Below the pieces are notes generated by a model, which saw only the letters and a program-made list of their open reading frames with translations, did no database searches and was not told where the DNA came from. 58,508 bases of DNA, taken from positions 1-58,508 of the forward strand of contig PNKH01000043.1 of assembly GCA_013822345.1 (NCBI GenBank). The letters run 5' to 3'. Below, in pieces: positions 43,160 to 51,252 of this stretch (position 1 is the first letter of the stretch; every line of letters starts with the position of its first letter). The stretch comes from Isosphaera sp. (GTDB taxonomy: Bacteria > Planctomycetota > Planctomycetia > Gemmatales > Gemmataceae). A program made the translations under genes and the position numbers.

Positions 43160-43816
43160 ATGGAACCGCTCTCGCCCCAGGTGATGCACAAGCTCGTCTT
43201 CACCGTCCTGGTGCACGGCCTGCCGGACGCCCAGGCCGGGGTCGCCCTGGACGTCCTGCTCGACGCCCAGAACAGCCCGAACCCCCAGGTCCGCGAACTC
43301 GCCGTGGTCGCCCTGGCCGACCTACCGGTCCCGCCGGCCCGGCGGGTCGGGGCCCTGGTCCGGGCCCTGCACGACGCGACCGCCCGGGTCCGCCGCCGGG
43401 CCGCCCGGGCCCTCGGCGACTTCGGGGCCCACGCCGCCCCGGCCGTCCCGGCCCTGGCCGCCGCCCTCCGCGACCCGGACGCCAGCGTCCGCCGGGACGC
43501 GGCCGGCACCCTCGGCCGGCTCGGCCCGGCGGCGGCGGCCGCCGCCGACCGCCTGGTCAACCTCCTGACCGAGCCGGACGCCCGGTCCCGGGCGGTCGTC
43601 GCCACCGCCCTGAAGCGGGTCGGGAAGGCGGCCGTCCCGGCCCTGCTGGGCGCGGCCCGCAGCCCGGACGACGACCTCCGGACCCGGGCCGCCGCCGTCG
43701 TCGGGCAGATCGCCCCGGACGACCCGGACGTGGCCGCCGCGGTGCGGGCCGCGGCCGCCGCCCCGGCAGCCGCCCCCGCCTCCCCGCCGTCGACCGTCGT
43801 GCTGGCGGGCGTGTAA
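43160..43816 (+). CDS. HEAT-repeat protein
   Basis: This 218-residue protein is made of about five HEAT-like helical pairs, e.g. VRRRAARALGDFGAHAAPAV, VRRDAAGTLGRLGPAAAAAA, RTRAAAVVGQIAP. It forms an alpha-solenoid for protein-protein contacts. No signal peptide. There is no enzyme domain and the partner is unknown. It stands alone between the ROK kinase and the SDR gene, and palindrome K1 starts 3 bp after its stop. Confidence 0.85.
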   Translation: MEPLSPQVMHKLVFTVLVHGLPDAQAGVALDVLLDAQNSPNPQVRELAVVALADLPVPPARRVGALVRALHDATARVRRRAARALGDFGAHAAPAVPALAAALRDPDASVRRDAAGTLGRLGPAAAAAADRLVNLLTEPDARSRAVVATALKRVGKAAVPALLGAARSPDDDLRTRAAAVVGQIAPDDPDVAAAVRAAAAAPAAAPASPPSTVVLAGV

Positions 43817-43818
43817 CC

Positions 43819-43909
43819 GAGAGGGGGTGAAGGGGTGAACGGGTGAAGGGGTGACAAGACTGTGTTGACTCGGTCACCCCTTCACCCGCTCACCCCTTCA
43901 CCCCCTCTC
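43819..43909. repeat. Palindrome K1
   Basis: The 37-bp arms are built from GAGAGGGGGTGAAGGGGTGA and related units, with a 17-nt loop. It lies between the convergent HEAT and SDR genes, and the SDR stop codon (TGA) is inside the right arm. Copy K2 is at 44696. Confidence 0.92.
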
Positions 43910-44678
43910 TTCGAGACTGGATCCACTCCACCACCCGAATGACCAGTCCGCGGGGCAGGAACCGCCCGACGAACAGCATCATCCGGTTCCGCCACCCGGT
44001 CACCACCATCCGCCGCCCGCGCCGCATCGCCCGCACCCCCGCCTCGGCCACCGCCCGGGCGTCGGCCACCGGCCCGGTGAACGCCCGCGTCCCGGCCATC
44101 CCGGACGCCGCCGCGAACTCGCTGGCGGTCGGCCCCGGGGCCAGGCACGTCGCCGTCACCCCGGTCCCGGCCAACTCCCGCGCCACCGCCTCGGTGAACG
44201 AGTTCACGTAGGCCTTGGTGGCGTAGTACACGGCCATCAGCGGCCCCGGCTGGAACCCGGCCACCGACCCGACGTTCAGCACCCGCCCCCGGCCGCGGGC
44301 CACCATCCCCGGCAGGAACAGCCCGGTCAGCTCGGTCAGGGCCAGGACGTTCACCCGCACCATCCGCAGCAGCTTGTCCAGGTCGGCGGCGGCGAACCGG
44401 CCGAGGTCGCCGAACCCGGCGTTGTTCACCAGCACGTCGACCGTCAGCCCGGCGGCGGCGACCGCGTCGGACAGGGCGCGGGGGGCGGCCGGGTCGGCGA
44501 GGTCGGCGGGGAAGACGTGGCAGGTCGCGGGGGCGAGGTCGGCGGCGAGGGCCCGGAGGTCGGCCTCGCGGCGGGCGGTGAGAACCAGGTCGTGGTCGGC
44601 GGCGAGGGCCCGGGCGATCTCCCGGCCGATCCCGGCGCTCGCCCCGGTGACCAGGGCGACGGGGCGTGCGGACGACAT
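43890..44678 (-). CDS. Short-chain dehydrogenase/reductase (SDR)
   Basis: This 262-residue NAD(P)-dependent oxidoreductase has a Rossmann loop TGASAGIG (residues 11-18), NNAGFGD, and an active-site YYATK with a preceding Ser (VGSVAGFQPG). The C-terminal part has a possible membrane-associating segment (MMLFVGRFLPRGLVIRVVEW). The substrate is unknown. The last residues, REGVKG, and the stop are encoded by palindrome K1. Start at 44678 with GGAG upstream. It follows the histidine kinase gene on the same strand across palindrome K2. Confidence 0.92.
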   Translation of the reverse strand: MSSARPVALVTGASAGIGREIARALAADHDLVLTARREADLRALAADLAPATCHVFPADLADPAAPRALSDAVAAAGLTVDVLVNNAGFGDLGRFAAADLDKLLRMVRVNVLALTELTGLFLPGMVARGRGRVLNVGSVAGFQPGPLMAVYYATKAYVNSFTEAVARELAGTGVTATCLAPGPTASEFAAASGMAGTRAFTGPVADARAVAEAGVRAMRRGRRMVVTGWRNRMMLFVGRFLPRGLVIRVVEWIQSRREGVKG

Positions 44679-44695
44679 GGGGGCTCCGTTCGGAA

Positions 44696-44785
44696 GAGAG
44701 GGGGTGAACGGGTGAGGGGGTGAAGGGGTGAAAGACGAGCCCGGTCTTCTCACCCCTTCACCCCCTCACCCGTTCACCCCCTCTC
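44696..44785. repeat. Palindrome K2
   Basis: The second family K copy uses the same words in a different order (GAGAGGGGGTGAACGGGTGA in the arm). The histidine kinase stop codon (TGA) and its last residues EGVNG are encoded in the right arm. Confidence 0.92.
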
Positions 44786-45467
44786 CCCCCAAGGCGGGGA
44801 GGCGGACGGTGAACTTGGTGCCGCGGCCCGGCTCGCTCTGCACCCCGATGGTGCCGCCGTGGGCGAGGACGATCTTCCGGGTCGTCGCCAGCCCGAGGCC
44901 GTGCCCGCTCGCCTTCGTCGTGTGGAACGGGCGGAACACCTTGGCGAGCTGGTCCGGCGGGATGCCGCACCCGGTGTCGATCACGTCCAGGCAGACCCCG
45001 TCGGCGTCCCGGGCGGCGGTCAGGGTGAGGGTGCCGCCGTCCGGCATCGCCTGCTCGGCGTTCAGCATCAGGTTCAGCAGGCACTGCTCGAACAGGTCGC
45101 GGTCGAGGCGGACGGGCGGGAGGTCGGGGGCCGGGAACCAGCGGATCTCGACCCCCACCCGGCGGGCGGTGGGCGAGAGGAAGTCGACCACCCGGGAGAC
45201 GACCGCGTCGAGGGCGGTCGGCTCGGTCTTGAGGTCGTGGACCCGGGCGAACCGGAGGAAGTCGGACGCGAGGTCGACGAGCTTCTGGCACTCCGCGGAC
45301 AGCCGGCCGACGCGGTCCAGGGCCTGCCGCTCGCGCGGGGTGCGGGGGTCGGCGAAGTCCTCGGCGAGGAGCTGGAGGTTGAGCGACAGGGTGCCGACCC
45401 GGTTCTTGATCTCGTGGATGAACCCGCCGGCGACCTCGGCCAGCTCGGCGGGCGGCTCGGCCGTCAT
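44766..45467 (-). CDS. Soluble histidine kinase (HisKA-HATPase only)
   Basis: This 233-residue protein has an H-box with the phosphoacceptor His18 (GGFIHEIKNRVGTLSLN), then N-box (LLNLMLNAEQAM), G1 (DTGCGIP), F-box (FRPFHTTKASGHGLGLA, including G2) and the final GGTIGVQSEPGRGTKFTVRL. There is no sensor or TM domain, and no response regulator gene is adjacent, so it is an orphan, possibly responding through a protein partner. The C-terminal residues EGVNG come from palindrome K2. Confidence 0.92.
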   Translation of the reverse strand: MTAEPPAELAEVAGGFIHEIKNRVGTLSLNLQLLAEDFADPRTPRERQALDRVGRLSAECQKLVDLASDFLRFARVHDLKTEPTALDAVVSRVVDFLSPTARRVGVEIRWFPAPDLPPVRLDRDLFEQCLLNLMLNAEQAMPDGGTLTLTAARDADGVCLDVIDTGCGIPPDQLAKVFRPFHTTKASGHGLGLATTRKIVLAHGGTIGVQSEPGRGTKFTVRLPALGGEGVNG

Positions 45468-45490
45468 GGCGGGGCCCTCCGCGGGTCACG

Positions 45491-45697
45491 GGCCGGGGGT
45501 TTTCAGCCCGAAGGGCTGGGACGACGTAGCCCGGGGCAACGCCCCGGGTCCGGGGTGGGGAAGGGTTGTGCAGCCTGAAGGGCTGCGACACGGCGCGGTG
45601 TCCCAGCCCTTCAGGCTGGGAGGCGGGCGCACCCGTCGACCCGGGGCGTTGCCCCGGGCTACGTCGTCCCAGCCCTTCGGGCTGGAAACCCCCGGCC
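45491..45697. repeat. Palindrome C3 (nested, 207 bp)
   Basis: This is the third family C copy, in the gap between the histidine kinase start and the pnp 3' end. It carries matched changes in both arms relative to C1 and C2: CAGCCCGAAGGGCTGGG with CCCAGCCCTTCGGGCTG, and GGGACGACGTAGC with GCTACGTCGTCCC. Confidence 0.94.
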
Positions 45698-45718
45698 CCG
45701 CCGGCCCACCGCCGCGCG

Positions 45719-47947
45719 TCAGTCGCGGTCGCGGCGCTCACCGCCGCGGCCGCCCCCGCCCCGGCCGCTCCGCTCCCGGCCGCCGCGGTCCCCGCCCCGG
45801 TCGCGGTCCCCGCGGTCGTCGCGCGGCGGGCGGTCGCCGTTCCCCCCGCCCTCGCCCGGGGCCAGCAGCGCCTTCCGCGACAGCTTCACCCGCCCCTGGT
45901 CGTCGATCGCGATCACCTTCACCTGCACCTTGTCCCCGACCTGCACCACCTCCGACGGGTGGCCGACGAACCCGCTGTCGAGTTCCGAGACGTGGCACAG
46001 CCCGTCCCGGCCCGGGGCGATCTCGATGAACGCCCCGAACTCCTTCAGCGTGATCACCTTCCCCTCGTAGACCGCCCCCACCTTGATCTCGGCGCACATC
46101 GCCTCGATCCGCCGCTTCGCCTCCTCCACCCCCGCCGCGTCCAGCCCGGCGATCGACACCGTCCCGTCGTCCTCCACCTCGATCTTCGCCCCCGTCTCCT
46201 CCTGCATCGCCCGGATGTTCTTCCCGCCCGGGCCGATCAAGAGCCCGATCTTGCTCGGGTCGATCTTCGTCGTCACCATCCGCGGGGCGAACGAGCTGAT
46301 CTCCTTCCGCGGGGCCGGGAGCGTCGCCAGCATCGTCTTCAGGATCTGCAGCCGGGCCTCCCGGGCCTGGTCCAGCGCCCCCCGCACCACCGCCTCGGTG
46401 ATCCCGTCCAGCTTGATGTCGAGCTGGATCCCGGTGATCCCCTTCTGCGTCCCGGCCACCTTGAAGTCCATGTCCCCGTAGTGGTCCTCGTCCCCCTGGA
46501 TGTCGGTCAGCAGGGTGAACTTCTCCCCGTCCATCACCAGCCCGACCGACACCCCGGCCACCGGCCGCTTGATCGGCACCCCGGCGTCCATCAGCGCCAG
46601 CGTCCCGCCGCACACCGACGCCATGCTGCTCGACCCGTTCGACTCCAGGATCTCGGACACCAGCCGGACGGTGTACGGGAACCGGGTCGCCGGCGGGATG
46701 ACCGCCTTCAGCGACCGCTCGGCCAGCATCCCGTGCCCGATCTCCCGCCGGCCCGGGCCGCGGATCGGCTTGCACTCCCCGACCGAGTACGGCGGGAAGT
46801 TGTAGTCCAGGAAGAACTTCTTCGAGTACTCCTCACCGAGCCCGTCCACCTTCTGCTCGTCCGCGATCGTCCCGAGGGTGGCGACCACCAGCCCCTGCGT
46901 CTCGCCCCGCTGGAACACCGCCGACCCGTGCGTCCGCGGCAGCACCCCGACCTCCGCCGACACCGCCCGCACGTCCTTCGGCCCGCGGCCGTCGATCCGC
47001 GTCCCGCCCAGGGTGATCTCCTTGAAGATCCGCTCCCGCATCGCCCCGAACGCCGCCGACACCTGGCCGGCGGTGTACTTCGGGGCCGCCTCGCCCTCCG
47101 GGACGTACTCCTTCTTCACCCGCTCCTTGAACTCGTCGATCGCCGCGTACCGCTGCAGCTTCCCCTTCGTCAGGTAGCGCTCGCGGAACTCGGCCCCGAA
47201 CTTCTTGTGGAACTCCTCGGCCAGGGCGTCGGCGGGCGGGGCCGGCGGCAGCACCTTGGCCCCGAGCCCGGCCTCGGCCCGGAGGCGGTCGATGGCGTCG
47301 ATCACCACGGCGCACTGGCGGTGGGCCTCCAGGATGGCGTCGCCCACCTCCGCCTCGGGCATCTCCCGGGCGAACCCCTCGATCATGCACACCGCCTCGC
47401 GCGTCCCGGCGACGATCAGGTCGAGGTCGCTCTCCTCCATCTGCGCGGCGACCGGGAGGACGACCAGCTGCCCGTTCACCCGCCCGAGGCGGACCGCCCC
47501 GTACGGCTTCAGGAACGGGATGTCGGAGACGTGGAGGGCGGCGCTGGCCCCGATCAGCCCGAGCACGTCCGGGTCGTTCTCCCGGTCGGCGGAGATGACG
47601 GTGGCGTGGATCTGGACCTCGTTGAAGTAGTCGACCGGGAAGAGCGGGCGGGTGGGGCGGTCGATCAGCCGGGAGGTGAGGGTTTCCTTCGTGCTCGGGC
47701 GGGTCTCCCGCTTGATGAACCCGCCGGGGAACTTGCCGGCGGCGTAGGTCCGCTCCCGGTACTCGACCTGGAGCGGGAAGAAGTCGCGGCCGGGGATGAC
47801 GTTGCCGGCGACGGCGGCACAGAGCACGACGGTGTCCCCGTACCGGACGAGGACGGACCCGTGGGCCTGCTTGGCGAGTCGGCCGGTTTCGAGGACGAGG
47901 GTGTTGTTGCCGAGTTGGACTTCGACACGAGCCTGGTTCACCGCCAC
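45719..47947 (-). CDS. pnp: Polynucleotide phosphorylase
   Basis: This 742-residue 3'-5' phosphorolytic exoribonuclease has two RNase PH domains (GSVLVRYGDTVVLCAAVAG; PRTHGSAVFQRGETQGLVVA), the helical linker, a KH domain (SKIGLLIGPGGKNIRAMQEE) and an S1 domain (GAVYEGKVITLKEFGAFIEI). It ends in an Arg/Gly/Asp-rich tail of about 40 residues not present in E. coli PNPase. The start is the GTG at 47947 with AGGAAAGGG upstream; a second GTG at 47941 is also possible. It follows rpsO, as in most bacteria, with a strong hairpin between them. Confidence 0.97.
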   Translation of the reverse strand: MAVNQARVEVQLGNNTLVLETGRLAKQAHGSVLVRYGDTVVLCAAVAGNVIPGRDFFPLQVEYRERTYAAGKFPGGFIKRETRPSTKETLTSRLIDRPTRPLFPVDYFNEVQIHATVISADRENDPDVLGLIGASAALHVSDIPFLKPYGAVRLGRVNGQLVVLPVAAQMEESDLDLIVAGTREAVCMIEGFAREMPEAEVGDAILEAHRQCAVVIDAIDRLRAEAGLGAKVLPPAPPADALAEEFHKKFGAEFRERYLTKGKLQRYAAIDEFKERVKKEYVPEGEAAPKYTAGQVSAAFGAMRERIFKEITLGGTRIDGRGPKDVRAVSAEVGVLPRTHGSAVFQRGETQGLVVATLGTIADEQKVDGLGEEYSKKFFLDYNFPPYSVGECKPIRGPGRREIGHGMLAERSLKAVIPPATRFPYTVRLVSEILESNGSSSMASVCGGTLALMDAGVPIKRPVAGVSVGLVMDGEKFTLLTDIQGDEDHYGDMDFKVAGTQKGITGIQLDIKLDGITEAVVRGALDQAREARLQILKTMLATLPAPRKEISSFAPRMVTTKIDPSKIGLLIGPGGKNIRAMQEETGAKIEVEDDGTVSIAGLDAAGVEEAKRRIEAMCAEIKVGAVYEGKVITLKEFGAFIEIAPGRDGLCHVSELDSGFVGHPSEVVQVGDKVQVKVIAIDDQGRVKLSRKALLAPGEGGGNGDRPPRDDRGDRDRGGDRGGRERSGRGGGGRGGERRDRD

Positions 47948-48028
47948 GGATGTGACCCTTTCCTGTTGTTCCGACAGGGCGCGGGCGGGTTGCGGTCCGG
48001 CCCCGGGCGGGGCACCGCAAACACAGCG

Positions 48029-48058
48029 GCGGCACGCGGGAACCGTCCCGGGTGCCGC
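48029..48058 (-). promoter_or_regulatory. Hairpin in the rpsO-pnp intercistronic region
   Basis: The arms GCGGCAC-g-CGGGA and TCCCG-g-GTGCCGC with a 4-nt loop lie between rpsO and pnp. In E. coli an RNase III-cleaved hairpin at this position mediates pnp autoregulation; a similar role here is inference from position. Confidence 0.45.
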
Positions 48059-48081
48059 GCGGGGGAAGATGGGGGGCGGAA

Positions 48082-48348
48082 CTACTTCCGCAGCCCGAGC
48101 TTGCCGATGACCGACAGGTACCGCTCCCGGTCCGTCTCCCGGAGGTACTTCAGCAGGTCCGACCGCGAGCTGACGAGCTTGAGGAGCCCGCGGCGGCTGG
48201 AGAAGTCCTTCTTGTGGGCGCGCATGTGCTCGGTCAGCTCGTTGATCCGGGCCGTGAGCAGGGCGATCTGGACCTCGGGGGAGCCGCTGTCGTTCTCGTC
48301 GCGCCGGAACTGGCTGATGAGCTCGGCCTTCCGCTCCTTCGTGATCAT
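48082..48348 (-). CDS. rpsO: 30S ribosomal protein S15
   Basis: This 88-residue primary 16S rRNA-binding protein has the typical sequence: [60 protein letters not shown] and [20 protein letters not shown], ending GKLGLRK. It has normal length and is in the conserved rpsO-pnp order. Confidence 0.98.
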   Translation of the reverse strand: MITKERKAELISQFRRDENDSGSPEVQIALLTARINELTEHMRAHKKDFSSRRGLLKLVSSRSDLLKYLRETDRERYLSVIGKLGLRK

Positions 48349-48428
48349 CTTCCCGTCTCCGCGATTCGCTGCCCGCCGCGTCGCACTCCTGCCGTCGGTT
48401 ACGAAACGACGTCTCTTTCACGCACAGT

Positions 48429-48447
48429 ACAGTGTTCTACGCACTGT
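48429..48447. promoter_or_regulatory. Dyad upstream of rpsO
   Basis: ACAGTG-N7-CACTGT, a perfect inverted repeat, lies about 85 bp upstream of the rpsO ATG in a region with weak -10-like elements (TACTGT at 48424, TAGAAC at 48434 on the minus strand). It may be an operator for the rpsO-pnp operon. Confidence 0.3.
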
Positions 48448-48501
48448 AACCGGCCCCGGCCAGACGGCAAGGGGAGAAAAACCGGCGGGGGCGGTCCGTC
48501 C

Positions 48502-48561
48502 GTCCGAGCCGGAGCGCCAGCGACGGTCGCGGTGGACCGTCGCTGGCGCTCCGGCTCGGAC
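48502..48561. repeat. Palindrome G2
   Basis: Twenty-seven-bp perfect arms (GTCCGAGCCGGAGCGCCAGC core) with a 6-nt loop lie between ndh and the rpsO promoter region. It is changed in both arms relative to G1 (GCCGGAGC/GCTCCGGC in place of GCCCGAGC/GCTCGGGC). Confidence 0.9.
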
Positions 48562-48566
48562 CGCGG

Positions 48567-49886
48567 TCAGCCGGGCGCCGCCCCGGTCCGGTCCGCCCGC
48601 TCCCCGGTGATCAGCCGGGCCGCCCGGTTCCGGGTGACGAAGTTCCAGAACCACTGGAACAGCACCAGGATGCGGTTCTCGAACCGGGCCAGGTACAGGA
48701 TGTGGATGAACAGCCAGGCGAACCACGCGAGGTGCCCGCTGAACCGGAACCCGTTCGTCTCGGCCACCGCCTTCGCCCGCCCGATCGTCGCCATCACCCC
48801 CTTGTCCCAGTACCGGAACGGCCCCTTCGGCTCCTTCCCCTTCGCCCGCCGCCCGATCGCGTCCGCCACGTACTGCCCCTGCTGCATCGCCACCGGGGCC
48901 AGCCCCGGCAGCGGCTTCCCGTCCGCCCCGGCCTGCAACGCCAGGTCGCCGATCACGAACAGGTCCGGCCGGGCGCCGACGGTGCAGTCCGGGTTCACCG
49001 GCACCCGCCCGGCCCGGTCCGCCTCCACCCCCGCGGCCGCCGCGACGAGCTTCCCGAGCGGGTTCGCCTTCACCCCCGCCGCCCACACCACCGTGGCCGT
49101 GTCGATCCGGTACGCCGGGGCCTTCCCGCCGTCCGGCTTGACGGTGACGCCGTCGGCCTGCACGTCGGTGACGTGGCAGTCGAGCCGGACGTCGATCCCC
49201 ATCTTCACGAGGGCCTCCAGCGCCTTCCGGCTGAGCGTCTCGTGGAACCCGCCGAGCACCCGCGGCTGGCCCTCGACCAGGATCACCTTGCACGCCGCCG
49301 GGTTGAACGCCCGGAAGTCGTACCGGATGGTGTGGATCGCCAGCTCCCGGATCGACCCGGCCATCTCCACCCCGGTCGGCCCGCCGCCGACCACGACGAA
49401 GGTGAGGAGGCGGTCGAGTTCGACCGGGTCGGTGGTCCGCTCGGCCCGCTCGAACGCGGACAGCACCCGCCGGCGGATCTCGGTCGCGTCCTCGATCGTC
49501 TTCAGCCCCGGGGCGTGCTGCTCCCACTCGTGGTGCCCGAAGTAGTGGTGCGTCGAGCCGGTGGCGGCGACGAGGGTGTCGAACGGGACGGCCGACCCGT
49601 CGGCCAGGGTGACGGACTTCGCGGCCCCGTCGACCGCGGTCACCTCGCCGAGCAGGACGCGGCAGTTCCGCTGCCGCTTGAACATGCTCCGGAGCGGGGC
49701 GGCGATGTTCGCCGGTGACAGGGCACCGGTCGCGACCTGGTACAGGAGCGGCTGGAACAGGTGGAAGTTGCGGCGGTCGATCAGGGTGATGTCGACCGGC
49801 TGCTTGTTCAGCCCGCGGGCCGCCCACATCCCGCCGAACCCGCCGCCGACGATCACGACCCGGTGCCGGGGTGCGCCGCTCGACAT
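48567..49886 (-). CDS. ndh: Type II NADH dehydrogenase (NDH-2)
   Basis: This 439-residue FAD-dependent NADH:quinone oxidoreductase is membrane-associated and does not pump protons. It has an N-terminal FAD loop (VVIVGGGFGGMWAARGL, residues 10-26), NFHLFQPLLYQVATGALSP, the NADH-binding loop VVVGGGPTGVEMAGSIRELA, the second FAD motif VFVIGDLAL-like DLFVIGDLAL, and AMQQGQYVADAI. The C-terminal hydrophobic segment (HLAWFAWLFIHILYLARFEN) anchors it to the membrane. The gene is monocistronic and has a palindromic operator candidate just upstream. Confidence 0.95.
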   Translation of the reverse strand: MSSGAPRHRVVIVGGGFGGMWAARGLNKQPVDITLIDRRNFHLFQPLLYQVATGALSPANIAAPLRSMFKRQRNCRVLLGEVTAVDGAAKSVTLADGSAVPFDTLVAATGSTHHYFGHHEWEQHAPGLKTIEDATEIRRRVLSAFERAERTTDPVELDRLLTFVVVGGGPTGVEMAGSIRELAIHTIRYDFRAFNPAACKVILVEGQPRVLGGFHETLSRKALEALVKMGIDVRLDCHVTDVQADGVTVKPDGGKAPAYRIDTATVVWAAGVKANPLGKLVAAAAGVEADRAGRVPVNPDCTVGARPDLFVIGDLALQAGADGKPLPGLAPVAMQQGQYVADAIGRRAKGKEPKGPFRYWDKGVMATIGRAKAVAETNGFRFSGHLAWFAWLFIHILYLARFENRILVLFQWFWNFVTRNRAARLITGERADRTGAAPG

Positions 49887-49908
49887 GACCCGTGCCCTCC
49901 GCGGGCGG

Positions 49909-49929
49909 CTTGTAACACTCCGTCACAAG
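49909..49929. promoter_or_regulatory. Operator candidate in the ndh promoter
   Basis: CTTGTAAC-N5-GTCACAAG, 8-bp half-sites with one mismatch, lies 23-43 bp upstream of the ndh ATG. It is just downstream of a TACAAT -10 element (49940-49945, minus strand). It resembles Rex boxes (TTGTGA-N6-TCACAA), although the spacing is one base longer; binding there would block transcription. Confidence 0.5.
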
Positions 49930-49996
49930 CCTCCCACCCATTGTACCGCAGTCAGAGGACGGTCTATCACCGGGCGGCGGGTCGGGCGAGGAGTTG

Positions 49997-50085
49997 GTAG
50001 GGTGTGTCGAGCGAGTCTTCGAGCGACGACGCACCGGGGGTCGCCGGTGCGTCGTCGGTCCGAAGCGGACCTCGACGCACCCTAC
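49997..50085. repeat. Palindrome N
   Basis: The arms begin GTAGGGTG and end CACCCTAC, with CCGGTGCGTCGTCG-type inner words. They are less perfect than most families. The right end contains the TAG stop of the membrane protein gene at 50082-51245. Confidence 0.85.
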
Positions 50086-51245
50086 GAAGGGTCCGCGGGT
50101 GGGGCGAGGAATCCGAGCGAGCACGGGGCGAGGACGGCCGGGGCGACCCACCAGTAACCTTCCAGCGGCCCGGGCGGGAGGGCGAGTGACACCGAGGTGA
50201 CACCGGCCTGGCCGGCGAGGAACGCGGCGAGCAGCCCGTGCCGCCCGGCGGCCGCGAGCCGGCCCGCGCACCACACCGCCGGGACGACCAGCACCGGGAG
50301 GTCGAACACCCACCCGCCGTAGGGCGTCGCGAGCACCGACACGACGACCACGACCGGGAGCGCCCGCCGCCAGTCCCACGCGGCGCCGACGCGGATCCGC
50401 CACGCGACGAGCACCAGGCACGCCACGGCGCACGGCGCGAACTGCACCGCGAACCGGTCCGGGGCTACGGCCGTCCGGAGCCAGTAACCCGGCACCGGCA
50501 GCGCCCACCCGCTCAGCGGCACCGCCCCGGCGCCCGGGTCGCGGACGGCGGCGACGAACTGCCCGACCACGTCCGGGTTCGCCGCGACGGCCAGGCCGAG
50601 TGACACCGCGATGACACCGACCCCGGCGGCGAGCGCCCGCCGGCCGCCGCGGGCGGCGGCGTCGGCGAGCAGGAGCACCCCGAACCCGGCGAGGAGGTGC
50701 GGCTTCAGGGCGGTGAGGGCGGCGCAAGTCCCGGCGGCGACCGGCTTGCCGCGGGAGCGGAAGTGCAAAAACCCGGCCACCCCGAGGGCGAGCAGCCCGG
50801 CGTTCTGCCCGTAGACGACGACCCACCACGTCCCGACCGCCGACAGCCCGACGAGTGCGGCGAGCCACCGCGGCCGGCCGCCCCCGTACTCGCGCCACAG
50901 CAGGTCGCAGGCCAGCACTACCGCGGCGAGCTGCACCCCGACCCACAGCAGGGCCGCCCACCGGGCCGGGAGCAGCCCGACCGGCATGTACACGGCCAGC
51001 GCCGGCGGCGGGTTCCACATCATCACCGCCGCGTCCCGGCTGGGGTCGGCGAGTTGCTGCTCGGCGAGCAGGCGGGCGGGGTCGTAGGGGTTGTCGCCGC
51101 GGAGGTTCACCCGCCCGGCCGCCCAGTACTCGGGGAAGTCCTTCGGCAGCCGGAACCCGGGCGCGGTCACCACCCGGTCGGCGGCGGACACCAAGGCCGC
51201 CAGGCCGAGCGCCACCACCGCGACGGACCGGACGGTTTGTGACAT
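50082..51245 (-). CDS. GT87-like (DUF2029) membrane glycosyltransferase
   Basis: This 387-residue polytopic membrane protein has about nine helices. The N-terminal extracytoplasmic region has the GT87-type pattern DFPEYWAAGRVNLRGDNPYD, and TALKPHLL occurs in the middle. GT87 enzymes are polyprenyl-phosphate-sugar dependent mannosyltransferase-like proteins. It is the third gene of an operon with 51253 and 53082 and is paralogous to the latter. The TAG stop lies in palindrome N. Confidence 0.85.
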   Translation of the reverse strand: MSQTVRSVAVVALGLAALVSAADRVVTAPGFRLPKDFPEYWAAGRVNLRGDNPYDPARLLAEQQLADPSRDAAVMMWNPPPALAVYMPVGLLPARWAALLWVGVQLAAVVLACDLLWREYGGGRPRWLAALVGLSAVGTWWVVVYGQNAGLLALGVAGFLHFRSRGKPVAAGTCAALTALKPHLLAGFGVLLLADAAARGGRRALAAGVGVIAVSLGLAVAANPDVVGQFVAAVRDPGAGAVPLSGWALPVPGYWLRTAVAPDRFAVQFAPCAVACLVLVAWRIRVGAAWDWRRALPVVVVVSVLATPYGGWVFDLPVLVVPAVWCAGRLAAAGRHGLLAAFLAGQAGVTSVSLALPPGPLEGYWWVAPAVLAPCSLGFLAPPADPS

Positions 51246-51252
51246 GGGGGTG

